From JAUWCL01 sp964599375 (GTDB lineage Bacteria; Krumholzibacteriota; Krumholzibacteriia; Krumholzibacteriales; Krumholzibacteriaceae), in contig CAZREW010000003.1 of assembly GCA_964599375.1 (NCBI GenBank), forward strand, positions 124,001-188,000: a stretch of DNA of 64,000 nt. Reading direction: 5' to 3'. This document shows, piece after piece, positions 1-9,360 of the stretch. Position 1 is the first letter of the stretch; every line of letters begins with the position of its first letter. The position numbers and the translations under genes were made by a program. The notes under the pieces were generated by a model. It was not told the origin of the DNA, made no database searches, and saw only the letters and a list, made by a program, of their open reading frames with translations.

Positions 1-2
1 CG

Positions 3-749
3 AACCCGGTCACATACATCAAGGGATTTTCCTATATACGTGAACTGTTCGCGTCGCAGCGGAAATCTCTGATCAGGGGATATAAGGCAGGAAGGTTCAG
101 CTTCAATACATCCGGCGGCAGGTGCCCCCGCTGTGACGGGATGGGGTACAGGCGCGTTGAGATGCATTTCATGGCGGACGTGTTCGTGCCGTGCGAGGAA
201 TGCGAGGGAAAGAGGTACAACCGCGAGACGCTCGAGATCGAGTACCGCGGCAGATCGATATCCGATGTACTCGAGATGACTGTCGACGAGGCGATACTCT
301 TCTTTGACGAGGTGCCGATGCTGGGCGAGAAGCTCTGGGTCCTCTCCAGGACCGGCCTCGGTTACCTGCGCCTCGGACAGCCGTCGAACACCCTCTCGGG
401 CGGAGAGGCCCAGAGGATAAAGATAGCGCGCGAGCTGGCTGAATCGGGCGGGCGGAGCAACCTCTATATCATGGACGAGCCCACAACCGGCCTTCACGTG
501 AGCGACGTGGACAGGCTTCTTTCCATACTCGACGATCTTGTCGACGCGGGGCATTCCGTTATAACCATCGAGCACAATATGGACGTGATAGCCAGAGCCG
601 ACCATGTCATCGACCTCGGTCCGGGCGGCGGCGACCAGGGCGGGCGAGTTATCGCTTGTGGCGGCCCGCGCGCAATCGTAAAATCGAAGAGGTCGATAAC
701 GGGCAGATATCTGGGAGAATACATCTCGAAGTACGGACGGGAGGCATAG
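3..749 (+). CDS. uvrA: UvrA, excinuclease ABC subunit A (3' part only)
   Basis: The frame is open from the left edge, so this is the C-terminal 248 residues of a protein of about 940. UvrA is the damage-sensing ATPase of nucleotide excision repair and loads UvrB on lesions. Visible marks are the second zinc-finger half sites CPRCDGMG and CEEC, the ABC signature LSGGEAQRIKIA, the Walker B segment LYIMDEPTTGLH and the switch histidine in ITIEHNMD. The order and spacing fit the second ABC cassette. The stop codon TAG at 747-749 is followed directly by the ATG of galE, which suggests co-transcription. No damage is seen in the visible part. Confidence 0.97.
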   Translation, partial: NPVTYIKGFSYIRELFASQRKSLIRGYKAGRFSFNTSGGRCPRCDGMGYRRVEMHFMADVFVPCEECEGKRYNRETLEIEYRGRSISDVLEMTVDEAILFFDEVPMLGEKLWVLSRTGLGYLRLGQPSNTLSGGEAQRIKIARELAESGGRSNLYIMDEPTTGLHVSDVDRLLSILDDLVDAGHSVITIEHNMDVIARADHVIDLGPGGGDQGGRVIACGGPRAIVKSKRSITGRYLGEYISKYGREA

Positions 750-1733
750 ATGAAGATCCTCGTAACAGGCGGAGCGGGGTATATCGGTAGTATCGTGACC
801 GAGTTCCTGATCGGTTCGGGCCACGAGGCCGTCATCATCGACAACCTGTCGACCGGCCACAGGGAGGCCGTCCATCCCGGGGCGGTGTTCCGTGAAGGCG
901 ATCTTCTCGACACCGGCCTCGTCGAGGAGGTGCTTGCCGGCGGCGTCGATGCCGTCTGCCATTTCGCCGCGTTCTCCCAGGTCGGCGAGTCAATGGCCGA
1001 TCCTCTCAAGTATTACACGAACAATGTCACAGGCGCGATCTCTCTTCTAGGCGCGATGAAAAAGGCCGGCACGCGGCATCTTCTCTTCTCTTCGACAGCG
1101 GCCGTCTACGGCGAGCCGGACGCAGTACCGATCACCGAGGAGTCCGCCCTGATGCCGGTCAACGCCTACGGAAACACAAAACTCGCCATCGAGAGGATGC
1201 TGCTGGACTGCGCGGGAGCCTGGGGGCTGAAGGCCCTGTCGCTGAGGTATTTCAACGCTGCCGGCGCTTCCAGAGACCACGGCGAAGACCATCGTCCCGA
1301 GACCCATCTCATCCCTCTTGTTCTCGACGCGGCGATGGGAAGGCGGGGTGAACTGGTCGTCTATGGCGACGACTATCCCACCGGGGACGGGACATGCATA
1401 CGGGATTACATACACGTCAAGGACCTGGCCACTGCCCACGTGCTCGGGCTGGAGAGGCTTGTCGATGGATACTCCGGGGCCCTGAACCTGGGAAACGGGA
1501 CCGGCTTCTCCGTACTCGAAGTGATAGAGGCCGCCTCTAAGGTCACGGGGCTGGAGGTCCCTTACACTATAGGCGGCCGCAGGACGGGCGACCCGGCGGT
1601 GCTGGTCGCCTCATCAGCCAGGGCTGAAGAAGTGCTCGGATGGCGCAGGGACTTCCCCGCCGTCGAAGATATCATCGCTGATGCCTGGGAATGGAGAAAA
1701 TCATTCCCCGAGGGATATTCAGGCTCTTCATAA
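750..1733 (+). CDS. galE: UDP-glucose 4-epimerase
   Basis: GalE interconverts UDP-glucose and UDP-galactose with bound NAD, feeding cell-surface glycan synthesis and galactose use in the cytoplasm. The 327-residue protein is of normal family length. It has the Rossmann motif TGGAGYIG (residues 6-13), the SST...Y region and the catalytic pair Y140 and K144 in YGNTK, then the substrate segment LRYFNAAGA. The ATG begins one base after the uvrA stop, so the two genes are probably in one transcript, though their functions are unrelated. Other sugar-nucleotide epimerases of the extended SDR family are possible, but the whole sequence reads as GalE. Confidence 0.93.
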   Translation: MKILVTGGAGYIGSIVTEFLIGSGHEAVIIDNLSTGHREAVHPGAVFREGDLLDTGLVEEVLAGGVDAVCHFAAFSQVGESMADPLKYYTNNVTGAISLLGAMKKAGTRHLLFSSTAAVYGEPDAVPITEESALMPVNAYGNTKLAIERMLLDCAGAWGLKALSLRYFNAAGASRDHGEDHRPETHLIPLVLDAAMGRRGELVVYGDDYPTGDGTCIRDYIHVKDLATAHVLGLERLVDGYSGALNLGNGTGFSVLEVIEAASKVTGLEVPYTIGGRRTGDPAVLVASSARAEEVLGWRRDFPAVEDIIADAWEWRKSFPEGYSGSS

Positions 1734-1990
1734 CCAGTTGAAAAGATTACGGCTTATGACCGGAATTCTGCCACTGTCCCCGGCGACGTATATCGCTTGG
1801 CGGCCGTCAGCCGGGCATGAGGCTGTTCCAGGCCAGGCTCATCCATGGCGAACTCTTTATAATACAGCCACTTGATAAATCCCCACATAGTATTAGCGCA
1901 TCGGTGCGGTATTCCTGCGGCGGCTGTACACCCGTGGCATGTCAATTGCCCTCTCGGAAGCTGAGACAGTGCGTTTTCTGAGAGGGAGAT

Positions 1991-4489
1991 ATGAGAACGG
2001 AGCAGTTGACCGAGCTATTCAGGACTGTAAGGGACCAGGGTCCGTCCACAGTCCGGTCGCTCGTCCAGGCGATCGATGGCCCGCTGAACAGGATGCTGGG
2101 TACCTCGGCATGCGCGCTCGAGGTATACCGTCCCGGCGCCATATATCTCTCGGGCAGGATCTCGGGAATAGACGATAACGGTCTGGCCGCCCTGTTCGGG
2201 ATCAGGCCGGGAAAGATAAAGGACTGGACGGTGATCGATACCGACGTCGAGCGGCGAGTAGGCCCGGCCTCCAGCATCTCTGTCGCAAGTCTGCCGTTCT
2301 ATTACGAAGGCCATGAAGCCGGAAGGCTCTACATCCTCGGTGGGCCGGGAAAGCAGGAGCACCTCGATGAAGCGTCGGCCGCGCTTCTGTCTGAAGCTGT
2401 CTCCGCGATGATCCACCCGTGCCTGGACCGGAGAAACACGGAAGGAAGCTCGAGCGAAGAGTCGCTCAGGACCGAGCTGCTTGAAGCCTCTGGTGACGAC
2501 GGGCTGATGCGGGGCCTCCTCTGCGGGATGATGCGTCGAGCCGGCGCCGAGTTCTGTGCCTACATGACCGTTGGGGGTGGAGGCACTCTACATCTGATGA
2601 CCGGGGGCAGGGAATATTCGGCGCTTTTCCCCGAGATAAGGGAAAAACTCAGGACCTCGCTGCGCATGTTTACCAATGGCAGATCAGGCCAGCGGATAGA
2701 GAGGGAAAGGATATACCACGCGGAAAACAGTCCCGGCGTATCTCTTCCCGCGCCATCTGCGGAGATCGAGAGCTATTTCCTCGTTCCCGTGACATCAGGC
2801 CCGGGGGTCGAAGGCGTCCTCTTCTTCGGCAGTGTCCGCAGGGACGCATTCGTGAGAGAGACGATCTCCCGTTTCCGCCTGCTGGCACAGGACACATACC
2901 ACGCCGGAAGGAACGAATGCGGCGACAACAAGGGGGGAGGGATGCTCGAGCAGCTTCTCCTCTCGATACCTTACGGCGCCGCGATAATCGATGGGGAAGG
3001 TAATGTCACGAGGGCCAACGAGGCTCTCCACGCCATCCTCGGAGGGATCCCGTTCGAGCGGATCGATGAGATAGGCGAACGCTCGGTCTTCGATATAAGG
3101 ACCGCGTGGGACGAATTCAGCAGATTCGGGCGGAACATAACGGACAGGCAGATAGATTCGTCCGCCAGAGACGGCAGGAGCATCTCCCTGTCGATGATAC
3201 GGATGGAGAGCATACAGGGGGAGGCCAGGTCGGTCATCGTCGTACGGGACACTACGGAATTCACCGGGATGGAACATAAGAGGGAAGAGGCCATGGCCGT
3301 CGTAGCGCACGAGATCAGGACGCCGATGACGGCGCTGAAGAACTCACTGAGGATACTGAGTGACGCGGGGGCGTCTGGCAAGGAAGTGGCCGAAGACGCG
3401 GACAGCCCGGGGAGGCGGTTCTTCGAAACGGCACTGCGGACCGTCGACAGGCTCTCGTCACTCGTGGACGGTCTGCTCGACGCATCCATGGTAAGGCACA
3501 GCGGGAGCGAACTGAAGATCGAGAGGGTCGCCCTCAGGCCGTTCCTGGAGGACTCGTCCCTGCTCTTCTTCAGCTCGATGACGAAGAAGGAGATCTCGTT
3601 CGGAATCGATATCGACGAGAAGGCGAAAGACGCCTTCATAGACCGCGGGATGATGGAACAGGTCATCCAGAACCTCCTTTCGAACAGCCTCAAGCATGTT
3701 CCGGTCGGTGGCGAGGTGAGGATCAGGGTAAGAGCGATGGAAAGGGCGCCTGAATGGATCTCCGGTGTCCTTCCAGTCGCATACACGGAGAAGCCGGGGT
3801 ACATGCTGATAACGATATCGGATTCGGGACCAGGCATACCTGATGAGGTCGCGCGTTCGATAAACGTACCCATCACCGCCGCGCCAGCCGCGATCAAGCC
3901 GGCGAGGGGGATCGGGCTCTATATCGCGGCGCGGCTCGTGAAGCTGCATGGAGGAAGGCTGATCATAGAGGCGGGCGAGAACGGTTCGACGATCGATATA
4001 TACCTGCCGTCCGATATAGAAACGAGCGAGATCATGAGAGGGATAATCGCGATCCAGTCATCGATCGATTCGCTGGTGTCGATAGGAGCCTCCCCGATCC
4101 TATATGTGATGACCCGTGACGAAGGGCCGTGCTGGCTCGATGTCGCCGGAACGATGCGCGAGAGGCCGGTGATAAATCCTGCTCCAGCGGAGACTGGAAG
4201 ATCCGGGATCTGCTTCTGGCCGATGGGTGAAAGGCTCGCGTTCGCGATGACCGCCGAGAGGAAGTACAGGGAAAGTCCGATGTCGCTCTTCGGTAACGGG
4301 AGCGGAAGCCTGAGGATCATTGATGGAGGACCGGGCGAGAACCCGGATACAGGCTGGGCAGTGTGCCCGGACGACGGCAGGGATTACGCTTCCCTGCTCG
4401 AGGCAGCTCTGGAAAGGATGAACGGCGGAGCGGGAGTGCCGCTCCGGAAAGGAGAGAAGGAATGGACCGCCACAGGATCCTTATCGTAG
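1991..4489 (+). CDS. large cytoplasmic sensor histidine kinase
   Basis: This 832-residue protein has no membrane segment. The first 300 residues contain GAF-like sensory regions, followed by a PAS-like domain (about 315-410), which starts near LLSIPYGAAIIDGEGNVTRANEA. HisKA follows, with the phospho-accepting H440 in VVAHEIRTPM, then a HATPase domain with N box around 560 (QNLLSNSLKH), G1 near 611 (DSGPGIPDE) and G2 near 638 (GIGLYIAAR). All kinase boxes are intact. About 160 residues follow the ATPase; their end (CPDDGRDYASLLEAAL) resembles the tail of a degenerate GGDEF domain, which is an inference. The start ATG is preceded by GAGGGAGAT. The 3' end overlaps the next gene, a receiver protein, by 28 bases, so the two probably form a phosphorelay. 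Confidence 0.9.
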   Translation: MRTEQLTELFRTVRDQGPSTVRSLVQAIDGPLNRMLGTSACALEVYRPGAIYLSGRISGIDDNGLAALFGIRPGKIKDWTVIDTDVERRVGPASSISVASLPFYYEGHEAGRLYILGGPGKQEHLDEASAALLSEAVSAMIHPCLDRRNTEGSSSEESLRTELLEASGDDGLMRGLLCGMMRRAGAEFCAYMTVGGGGTLHLMTGGREYSALFPEIREKLRTSLRMFTNGRSGQRIERERIYHAENSPGVSLPAPSAEIESYFLVPVTSGPGVEGVLFFGSVRRDAFVRETISRFRLLAQDTYHAGRNECGDNKGGGMLEQLLLSIPYGAAIIDGEGNVTRANEALHAILGGIPFERIDEIGERSVFDIRTAWDEFSRFGRNITDRQIDSSARDGRSISLSMIRMESIQGEARSVIVVRDTTEFTGMEHKREEAMAVVAHEIRTPMTALKNSLRILSDAGASGKEVAEDADSPGRRFFETALRTVDRLSSLVDGLLDASMVRHSGSELKIERVALRPFLEDSSLLFFSSMTKKEISFGIDIDEKAKDAFIDRGMMEQVIQNLLSNSLKHVPVGGEVRIRVRAMERAPEWISGVLPVAYTEKPGYMLITISDSGPGIPDEVARSINVPITAAPAAIKPARGIGLYIAARLVKLHGGRLIIEAGENGSTIDIYLPSDIETSEIMRGIIAIQSSIDSLVSIGASPILYVMTRDEGPCWLDVAGTMRERPVINPAPAETGRSGICFWPMGERLAFAMTAERKYRESPMSLFGNGSGSLRIIDGGPGENPDTGWAVCPDDGRDYASLLEAALERMNGGAGVPLRKGEKEWTATGSLS

Positions 4490-4869
4490 AGGATGATGAG
4501 GATATCGTCGAAACGGTCAAGTACGCCCTCGAGCTCAGAGGATTCGAGGTCGACGTGGCGTACGACGGGCTTCACGCCCTTCGCAAGGCGAGGAAGAACG
4601 AATACGACCTGATGCTTCTCGACATAATGCTGCCCGGCAAGAACGGGTACGAGGTGTCGAGGATGCTGAAAAAGGACATGGAAGAGGGAAAGATCGCTCC
4701 ATTCAAGATCCTGGTGCTGACGGCGAGGAAAGTCGACACTCCTGAGCGTGAGGATTTCCTCGCGACATGGTCGAACGCCGACGAGTACATGTACAAGCCG
4801 TTCGAGCTCGATGATCTGATCGGAAGGATCAATATGCATCTGGCCGACGGCAAGGCGGTAGTAAACTGA
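4462..4869 (+). CDS. single-domain response regulator (CheY-like)
   Basis: This 135-residue receiver domain has no output domain. The phospho-acceptor is D54 in LLDIMLPG, with acidic residues D11/D12 in VEDDED, a T87 switch position in VLTA and K112 in YMYKPFE. The ATG at 4462 is chosen because GGAGAGAAGG stands just upstream and homology begins there (RILIVEDDED). The frame stays open 99 bases further upstream, but that part has no receiver homology. It overlaps the preceding kinase gene by 28 bases, so H440 of that kinase is the likely phosphodonor. With no DNA-binding domain, it should act by protein contact or as a phosphate shuttle. Confidence 0.93.
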   Translation: MDRHRILIVEDDEDIVETVKYALELRGFEVDVAYDGLHALRKARKNEYDLMLLDIMLPGKNGYEVSRMLKKDMEEGKIAPFKILVLTARKVDTPEREDFLATWSNADEYMYKPFELDDLIGRINMHLADGKAVVN

Positions 4870-4938
4870 GGGAACACCGGAGGCGGGGCAGGCGGATCGG
4901 CGGCACGAGCCGCCGGGACAGGACTGTCCTGATATTTG

Positions 4939-5631
4939 ATGGCAAGTGACACTGCGATAAGCGACGGCAGCGGCAGCGAGTATATGGCGAGCGTGATCGA
5001 CAGCTCGCCAGTGCCGATGATAGCGCTCGACACGAGCCTGAGGATCATCATGTTCAACAGAGCTGCCCGGGATCTGACCGGATTCGAAACGGCTGACGTG
5101 ATGGGGTGCCGGATAAGCGCGCTGGTCTGTTTTGGCGATACGCGCCGCATCATAAGTGACTTGCGGGACGGCAGCAGTCCCTCTGATGTCCATATGACGA
5201 GATTCAGGAAGCGGGCCGGAGGCGAGGTGCCGGTGAGCCTGAAGGTCAACCCCATAACGGGCAGGGGAGGTGAGCTTGCTGGAGCGATCCTGCTGGCAAC
5301 CGACCTGAGCGAGATGCGCGAGCTGCAGTCGAAGCTGCTCGAAGCGGAGAGGGTAGCAGCGATCACAGAGACGGCGATCAGTGTGAACCACGAGATCAAT
5401 AACCCATTGTGCTCTATACTCGGTTACACGCAGCTGATACTGATGGACAGGGACTCGCTAGATCCCGACGTCGTGCGAAAGCTCGAGAGCATCGAGAAAC
5501 AGATAGTGCGCATACAGGAGATCGCCGACAGGCTTGGGCGCATCAACAGGCCAGTACTCAAGGAATATGTGGGAGGGAGCAGGATGCTCGATATGGAGCA
5601 GTCCTGCGTCGAGGAAGCGGCGGACGAATAA
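4939..5631 (+). CDS. PAS-HisKA protein lacking an ATPase domain
   Basis: This 230-residue protein has a PAS domain (about 15-125, from VIDSSPVPMIALD) and a HisKA dimerisation helix pair with H151 in VNHEINNPLCSILGY, a sequence typical of functional kinases. It ends at residue 230 with no N, G1 or G2 box. Only 42 bases separate the stop from tRNA-Phe, and no remnant of an ATPase domain is present there. It may act as a histidine phosphotransfer protein like Spo0B, be phosphorylated in trans by the large kinase upstream, or be a truncated kinase. A TTG codon directly precedes the ATG; the ATG is preferred. It lies 69 bases after the receiver gene in the same orientation. Confidence 0.85.
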   Translation: MASDTAISDGSGSEYMASVIDSSPVPMIALDTSLRIIMFNRAARDLTGFETADVMGCRISALVCFGDTRRIISDLRDGSSPSDVHMTRFRKRAGGEVPVSLKVNPITGRGGELAGAILLATDLSEMRELQSKLLEAERVAAITETAISVNHEINNPLCSILGYTQLILMDRDSLDPDVVRKLESIEKQIVRIQEIADRLGRINRPVLKEYVGGSRMLDMEQSCVEEAADE

Positions 5632-5635
5632 ATCG

Positions 5636-5663
5636 TTGACAAAAACCCGTAAATCAATAAGAT
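5636..5663 (+). promoter_or_regulatory. sigma-70 type promoter of tRNA-Phe
   Basis: TTGACA at 5636-5641 and TAAGAT at 5658-5663 are separated by 16 bases, and transcription would start a few bases before the tRNA at 5674. The -35 box is a perfect consensus match. Confidence 0.6.
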
Positions 5664-5673
5664 TACCGTCCGT

Positions 5674-5749
5674 GGGAAGGTAGCTCAGTCGGTAGAGCAA
5701 CGGATTGAAAATCCGTGTGTCGGGGGTTCAATTCCCTCCCTTCCCACCA
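5674..5749 (+). tRNA. tRNA-Phe (anticodon GAA)
   Basis: The cloverleaf folds by eye: a 7-bp acceptor stem GGGAAGG/CCTTCCC, D stem GCTC/GAGC, anticodon stem ACGGA/TCCGT with loop TTGAAAA (anticodon GAA at 5707-5709), and T stem GGGGG/CCCTC around loop TTCAATT. The 3' CCA is encoded. Length is 76 bases. No repeat of its 3' end was noticed downstream, so there is no sign that a mobile element used it as an attachment site. Confidence 0.97.
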
Positions 5750-5809
5750 CCGTTGTCTTACCCAGAAAGGTTTTAGGCCTGCCCCTGGTCTGCCTCTTTC
5801 CCGGAAATC

Positions 5810-8800
5810 TTACCGCAACAGGATCATCTTTTTTGCTGGTGTCTGTTTGCCGACCCTCAAACGATAGAAATAGATACCGGAGGAGACTGTTCGTCCATTG
5901 TCATCCATCCCATCCCACACGATCCAATGCCGACCCGCCTCCATGGGCTTGTCAATGAGCTTTCGCACGATATGGCCCGCGAGATCGTAGACTTCGATTC
6001 CAACGTGCTCTGAATCAGGCATGGAAAACTCGATCGTGGTTCGTGGATTGAAGGGATTCGGATAATTCTGCTTGAGCAAAAGTCGGCTCGAAGGAATGAG
6101 TACCGGAGCCGTTTCGAAGAGAAGTCCGTGTCCAGTAGACCCGCGGAGATAGACACGGTATATATACGAAATGCCAGGTTCGACCGAGTTATCGACATAC
6201 CGGAATCGGACGCCATCCCCACTTATGGCCTGATCTGGAAGAGCGATGAACCCTTGATCCGGGTCCGACAGACGGTAAATGTCGAAAACGGCGAGTGGAG
6301 TGTGCTTCGAAAGACGCCAGCCGACGACGACGCTGCCATCATCGATGGATGTCTCGAACGCTTCAAACAGCGTGGCCGTCTCGCTGCCTTCTCTTGTCAG
6401 CCAGACATCGTAGTAGCGGCCCTCATGTCCGGTGACATTGGCCTGAATGAAGCATGAATCAGGCAGTGTCTGCTTTTCAACCGCTTCGAAGGTCGGACTG
6501 ATATACGGAAATGTGAAATCGGTCAGCGGCGCTGTTACGTTTTCTACCTCGCATATGGTGAAATGGATTGTGCTGTCGGAGGCGTCCAGCAATAGCTTGC
6601 AGTCATAGATGCCCGAAGGCAGACTCATCTGATCCCAGTACTCGACCGTATAGGCCCATGACGGATGGATGATCCCGTCGCCGGTACAAACCAATCCCCA
6701 TCCGATGTTGGATCTGCCGAAATCGTTTTCTTCCCGCGGGACGGCCGTGAATCCAAAAGCGGTCAGAACTCCGCTGAATCTCCTGAATCTGAAGACCGCT
6801 TCTATCGAGTAGTCCATCGATAAGGCCCTGCGCGAGACAATGCCGGTATACAGGCCCGAACCGGCTGTTGTCATAAATCCTCTATCATCAATCGACCACA
6901 CTATATCTTGTTGCTCCGACCAGTCGAAGAAGGGATGTATGTTGCCGAGCATCATGTCGTGAGGCATCTCCTCCGGGTCGTAGTAGAGGACATGGATGTT
7001 GACGCCTGCGGTATCCTCCATTGTGCCATCCGTGGCTGTGATTGTGAAGTGCCACGTACCCGTATCGCCTTCTTCGGTCTGCCAGGCGAATGTGCTGTCG
7101 GAAACTGAAAAGCGTAGGTCGTCGATCGAGAATGCCAGCAGGTCGCCGTCCGGATCTGTCGCCGATACAGAAAAGACAAGCAGGCCTCCAGCGTAGACGT
7201 AATTATCATCGATATTGGCGATAGATGGCGGACGATTGCTGTCTTCGAAAACGGTGATCGTCACTGTATCATCATCCGCGTAGAGGCCGTCACTGGCGCG
7301 AAAGGCCACATCGTAATCTCCCGCGTTCCCGCTTTCGGAGATCCAGACAAATAGCCCTGTCTCAGGGGAGAACTCGAACTCGGACGGCAGTACCGATGCG
7401 GCATCGGTCGAGTAGCGGATTGTGTCGCCAGGATCGGGATCGAAAGCCGAGAGCTGCATGACAACCGTGTCGCCGACATCAATGATATCGTCTTCCACCG
7501 GCGACAGCTCCGGAAAATGCAGGTCTGGATGCGCTAGAAATGCATAAATGTACCTGTCGTTTACGCGGTCGTCGTTCCACACGACTATCGCACGACCTTC
7601 GACCGTGGGCACGACAAGTGGCGTGCTCTGCTGCGATCCTTCAACACAAACCGGAATTCCGTCTTGTCCCCATTCTGAATTGCCGCTCGTATCCATGGAC
7701 TGGACGTATATATCCCAGTCGGATGCGCCCAGGTCGGATCGAAAATCATCCCATGCGACGAGAACCCCGCCGCCCGGCGACGTACAGGTAGCCATGCCTA
7801 TCGGGCGGACAGGCGAGTTGGAGACTGCTGCGGCGGAGGGCCATTGCAAGGTTCCATCCGGGCCGATTCTCATCGCGCGGAGAACCGAGAAGGATTCCAG
7901 CGGCTCGGTCCAAACGGTAAACACACCGCCGAGGCCGTCTATGGAGATCGAAGTTTCATTGGGTGCATTGTTCCCCGAGTAGAGGACCGGTACGCCGGAC
8001 ATTTTATTTCCCGCGCTGTCGAGACGGCAGGCTAGAATATGATCGATACAGTCAGATCAGGAGAGAAAAGAGCCTCCCGTATCGTCTCCGACGATCGAAG
8101 GACAGTTGCAGTAGAAGTAATAGCTGCTCTGCGACAGCTCACAGACCCAGCCCGGGGTGCCCGAGGCTGATACGTGCTGGGCAACGACCCTGTTGTAATG
8201 GTTTTCATAGTACTCCTGCCATGTGACGATCGCCCCGCCAGCTCCGTCCGAAGCTAAGGCCGGCACGCTTATATCCTTGTCCGCCGTGACAGTTGTCAGT
8301 TGCACACCGCCCGGATCCCAGAGTGGAACTCCGGCAGGTCCGATCTGCAGGACATACAATCCCGCATCGGATTTCAGCGCCACGATGGCGCCACCTCCAC
8401 CGTCGGATACAGCATCGGGATAGCCACTATTGGTATCGGCGCCTACGGGCACTCCCCCAGGCGCCCAGAGGGCCGCCCCACTTCCATCGATCCGCTGTGC
8501 ATACGGCCTGAGTTCGCCATCGCGTTCATCCCCCCATACGACGATCACACCGCCCTCGCAGTCCGATACGAGCCATGCCCTTACCTGGTATCCAGGTGCA
8601 GTGCAGAGAGGTATCCCATCCGCTCCCCACATGGGATTCCCTGACGCGTCGATGCGCTGCGCATAGATATCCTCTTCGTATTCACCACCCCGCTCATCGG
8701 TCCATACAACGATGATACCTCCCGTCCCGTCTCCGATAATGTCCGTGAGATATTGGTCGGCGCCGGCTGTACAGACTGGATTGCCGTCACGCACCCACTG

Positions 8801-8878
8801 AGCGCCCGCTTCTCCCGGCGAGATGACGATGGATAGTACCGCAATAGATATGCACGCGGTGAAGAGCCTCATAATCAT
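5810..8878 (-). pseudogene. secreted repeat protein with FlgD-like C-terminal domain, broken by in-frame TGA
   Basis: One reading frame runs across 1,023 codons but is interrupted at codon 274 by TGA (8057-8059). An N-terminal signal peptide (MRLFTACISIAVLSIVIS...) leads to about eight repeats of roughly 50-70 residues with the pattern GGxIVVWxDER...IYAQRID.SGNPxW. Two Ig/cadherin-like domains follow, then a lectin-like region and a C-terminal sorting-type domain (QNYPNPFNPRTTIEFSMP ... SSGIYFYRL). In the repeats the residue at the TGA position is Trp in six of the seven other copies, so TGG to TGA is the simplest explanation. Frame and domains are intact on both sides. Codon use (more CGC and ATC, fewer AGG and ATA) differs from neighbours. 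It could be a recent nonsense mutation, a sequencing error, or read-through. Confidence 0.82.
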
Positions 8879-8918
8879 CCTCTTGTCTTGCGTTTTGTGG
8901 TGGGCATGTTCCGTCTAA

Positions 8919-8947
8919 AGCATATTGTACATAAGACAATGTTTCAA
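8919..8947 (-). promoter_or_regulatory. promoter of the broken repeat-protein gene
   Basis: On the minus strand TTGAAA (8947-8942) and TATGCT (8924-8919) are 17 bases apart, about 40 bases upstream of the start codon. The gene therefore still has a plausible promoter although its reading frame is interrupted. Confidence 0.45.
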
Positions 8948-9064
8948 GGGGGAGGATAAAAACGAATAATTTGTGCGTCGCCAGGGAGCCGAACCCTCGC
9001 TACGGGGACACGTGCGATCTTCGCACTTGAACGTTTACGTACACGGGCATAGAGATTTTACAAA

Positions 9065-9098
9065 AGAAAGAGGCCGGACGGGCATCCGGCCTCTTTCT
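9065..9098 (-). terminator. strong hairpin terminator
   Basis: A perfect 14-bp stem (9065-9078 with 9085-9098) encloses a 6-base loop. Read on the minus strand it is followed by a T-rich stretch (TTTCTTTTG); read on the plus strand the T-run is much poorer. It would end a short minus-strand transcript starting near 9270. Confidence 0.65.
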
Positions 9099-9139
9099 CT
9101 GATCGCCGCTGCAGATCTCAGCGGCATCGGGAAGAATGT

Positions 9140-9208
9140 CTATCTGCTGTATCCGTTCTCGTATGCGACTGGGGGCGTTGCCAGCATCGCTGCCAGGATG
9201 ATGATCAT
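9140..9208 (-). CDS. candidate 22-residue signal-peptide-like small protein
   Basis: The frame MIIILAAMLATPPVAYENGYSR reads like a very short Sec-type leader: a hydrophobic core, a proline pair and an Ala before a small polar tail. It sits between a good minus-strand promoter (9277-9305) and a hairpin terminator (9065-9098). An AGGAGG stands about 22 bases before the ATG, too far for a normal ribosome-binding site and inside a palindrome. The transcript may instead be a small RNA of about 200 bases with no coding role. Nothing in it identifies a function. Confidence 0.25.
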   Translation of the reverse strand: MIIILAAMLATPPVAYENGYSR

Positions 9209-9276
9209 CGACAACGGTCGTACACTTCCCTCCTAGGAGGTTGTGGGTAGCTTATCAAACAACGGAATCCTAACAT

Positions 9277-9305
9277 ATTACATCCGACGCTTCAACTTGA
9301 TTCAA
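9277..9305 (-). promoter_or_regulatory. minus-strand promoter for a short transcript
   Basis: TTGAAT (9305-9300) and TGTAAT (9282-9277) are separated by exactly 17 bases, matching four and five of six consensus bases. The implied transcript runs from about 9270 to the terminator near 9060. Confidence 0.4.
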
Positions 9306-9360
9306 AAACCGTTACGGACCGTTCCTGAACGGAGCGGCGAGGCCCGGGACTCGGGGTGAA

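Noticed and set aside
1734..1990. Small genes between galE and the kinase
   Set aside because: Only short overlapping frames without ribosome-binding sites or similarity were seen.
8057..8059. Selenocysteine insertion at the TGA of the repeat protein
   Set aside because: The position is Trp in most other repeat copies and no clear hairpin follows. A nonsense mutation is simpler, though tRNA-Sec is present in the window.
5674..8878. Mobile island inserted at tRNA-Phe
   Set aside because: No integrase, no transposase and no visible repeat of the tRNA 3' end was found, although codon use of the next gene differs.
8972..9060. tRNA- or tmRNA-like sequence on the minus strand (GGTTCGGCTCCC)
   Set aside because: The T-loop lacks the conserved A, and no matching acceptor or D arm could be found.
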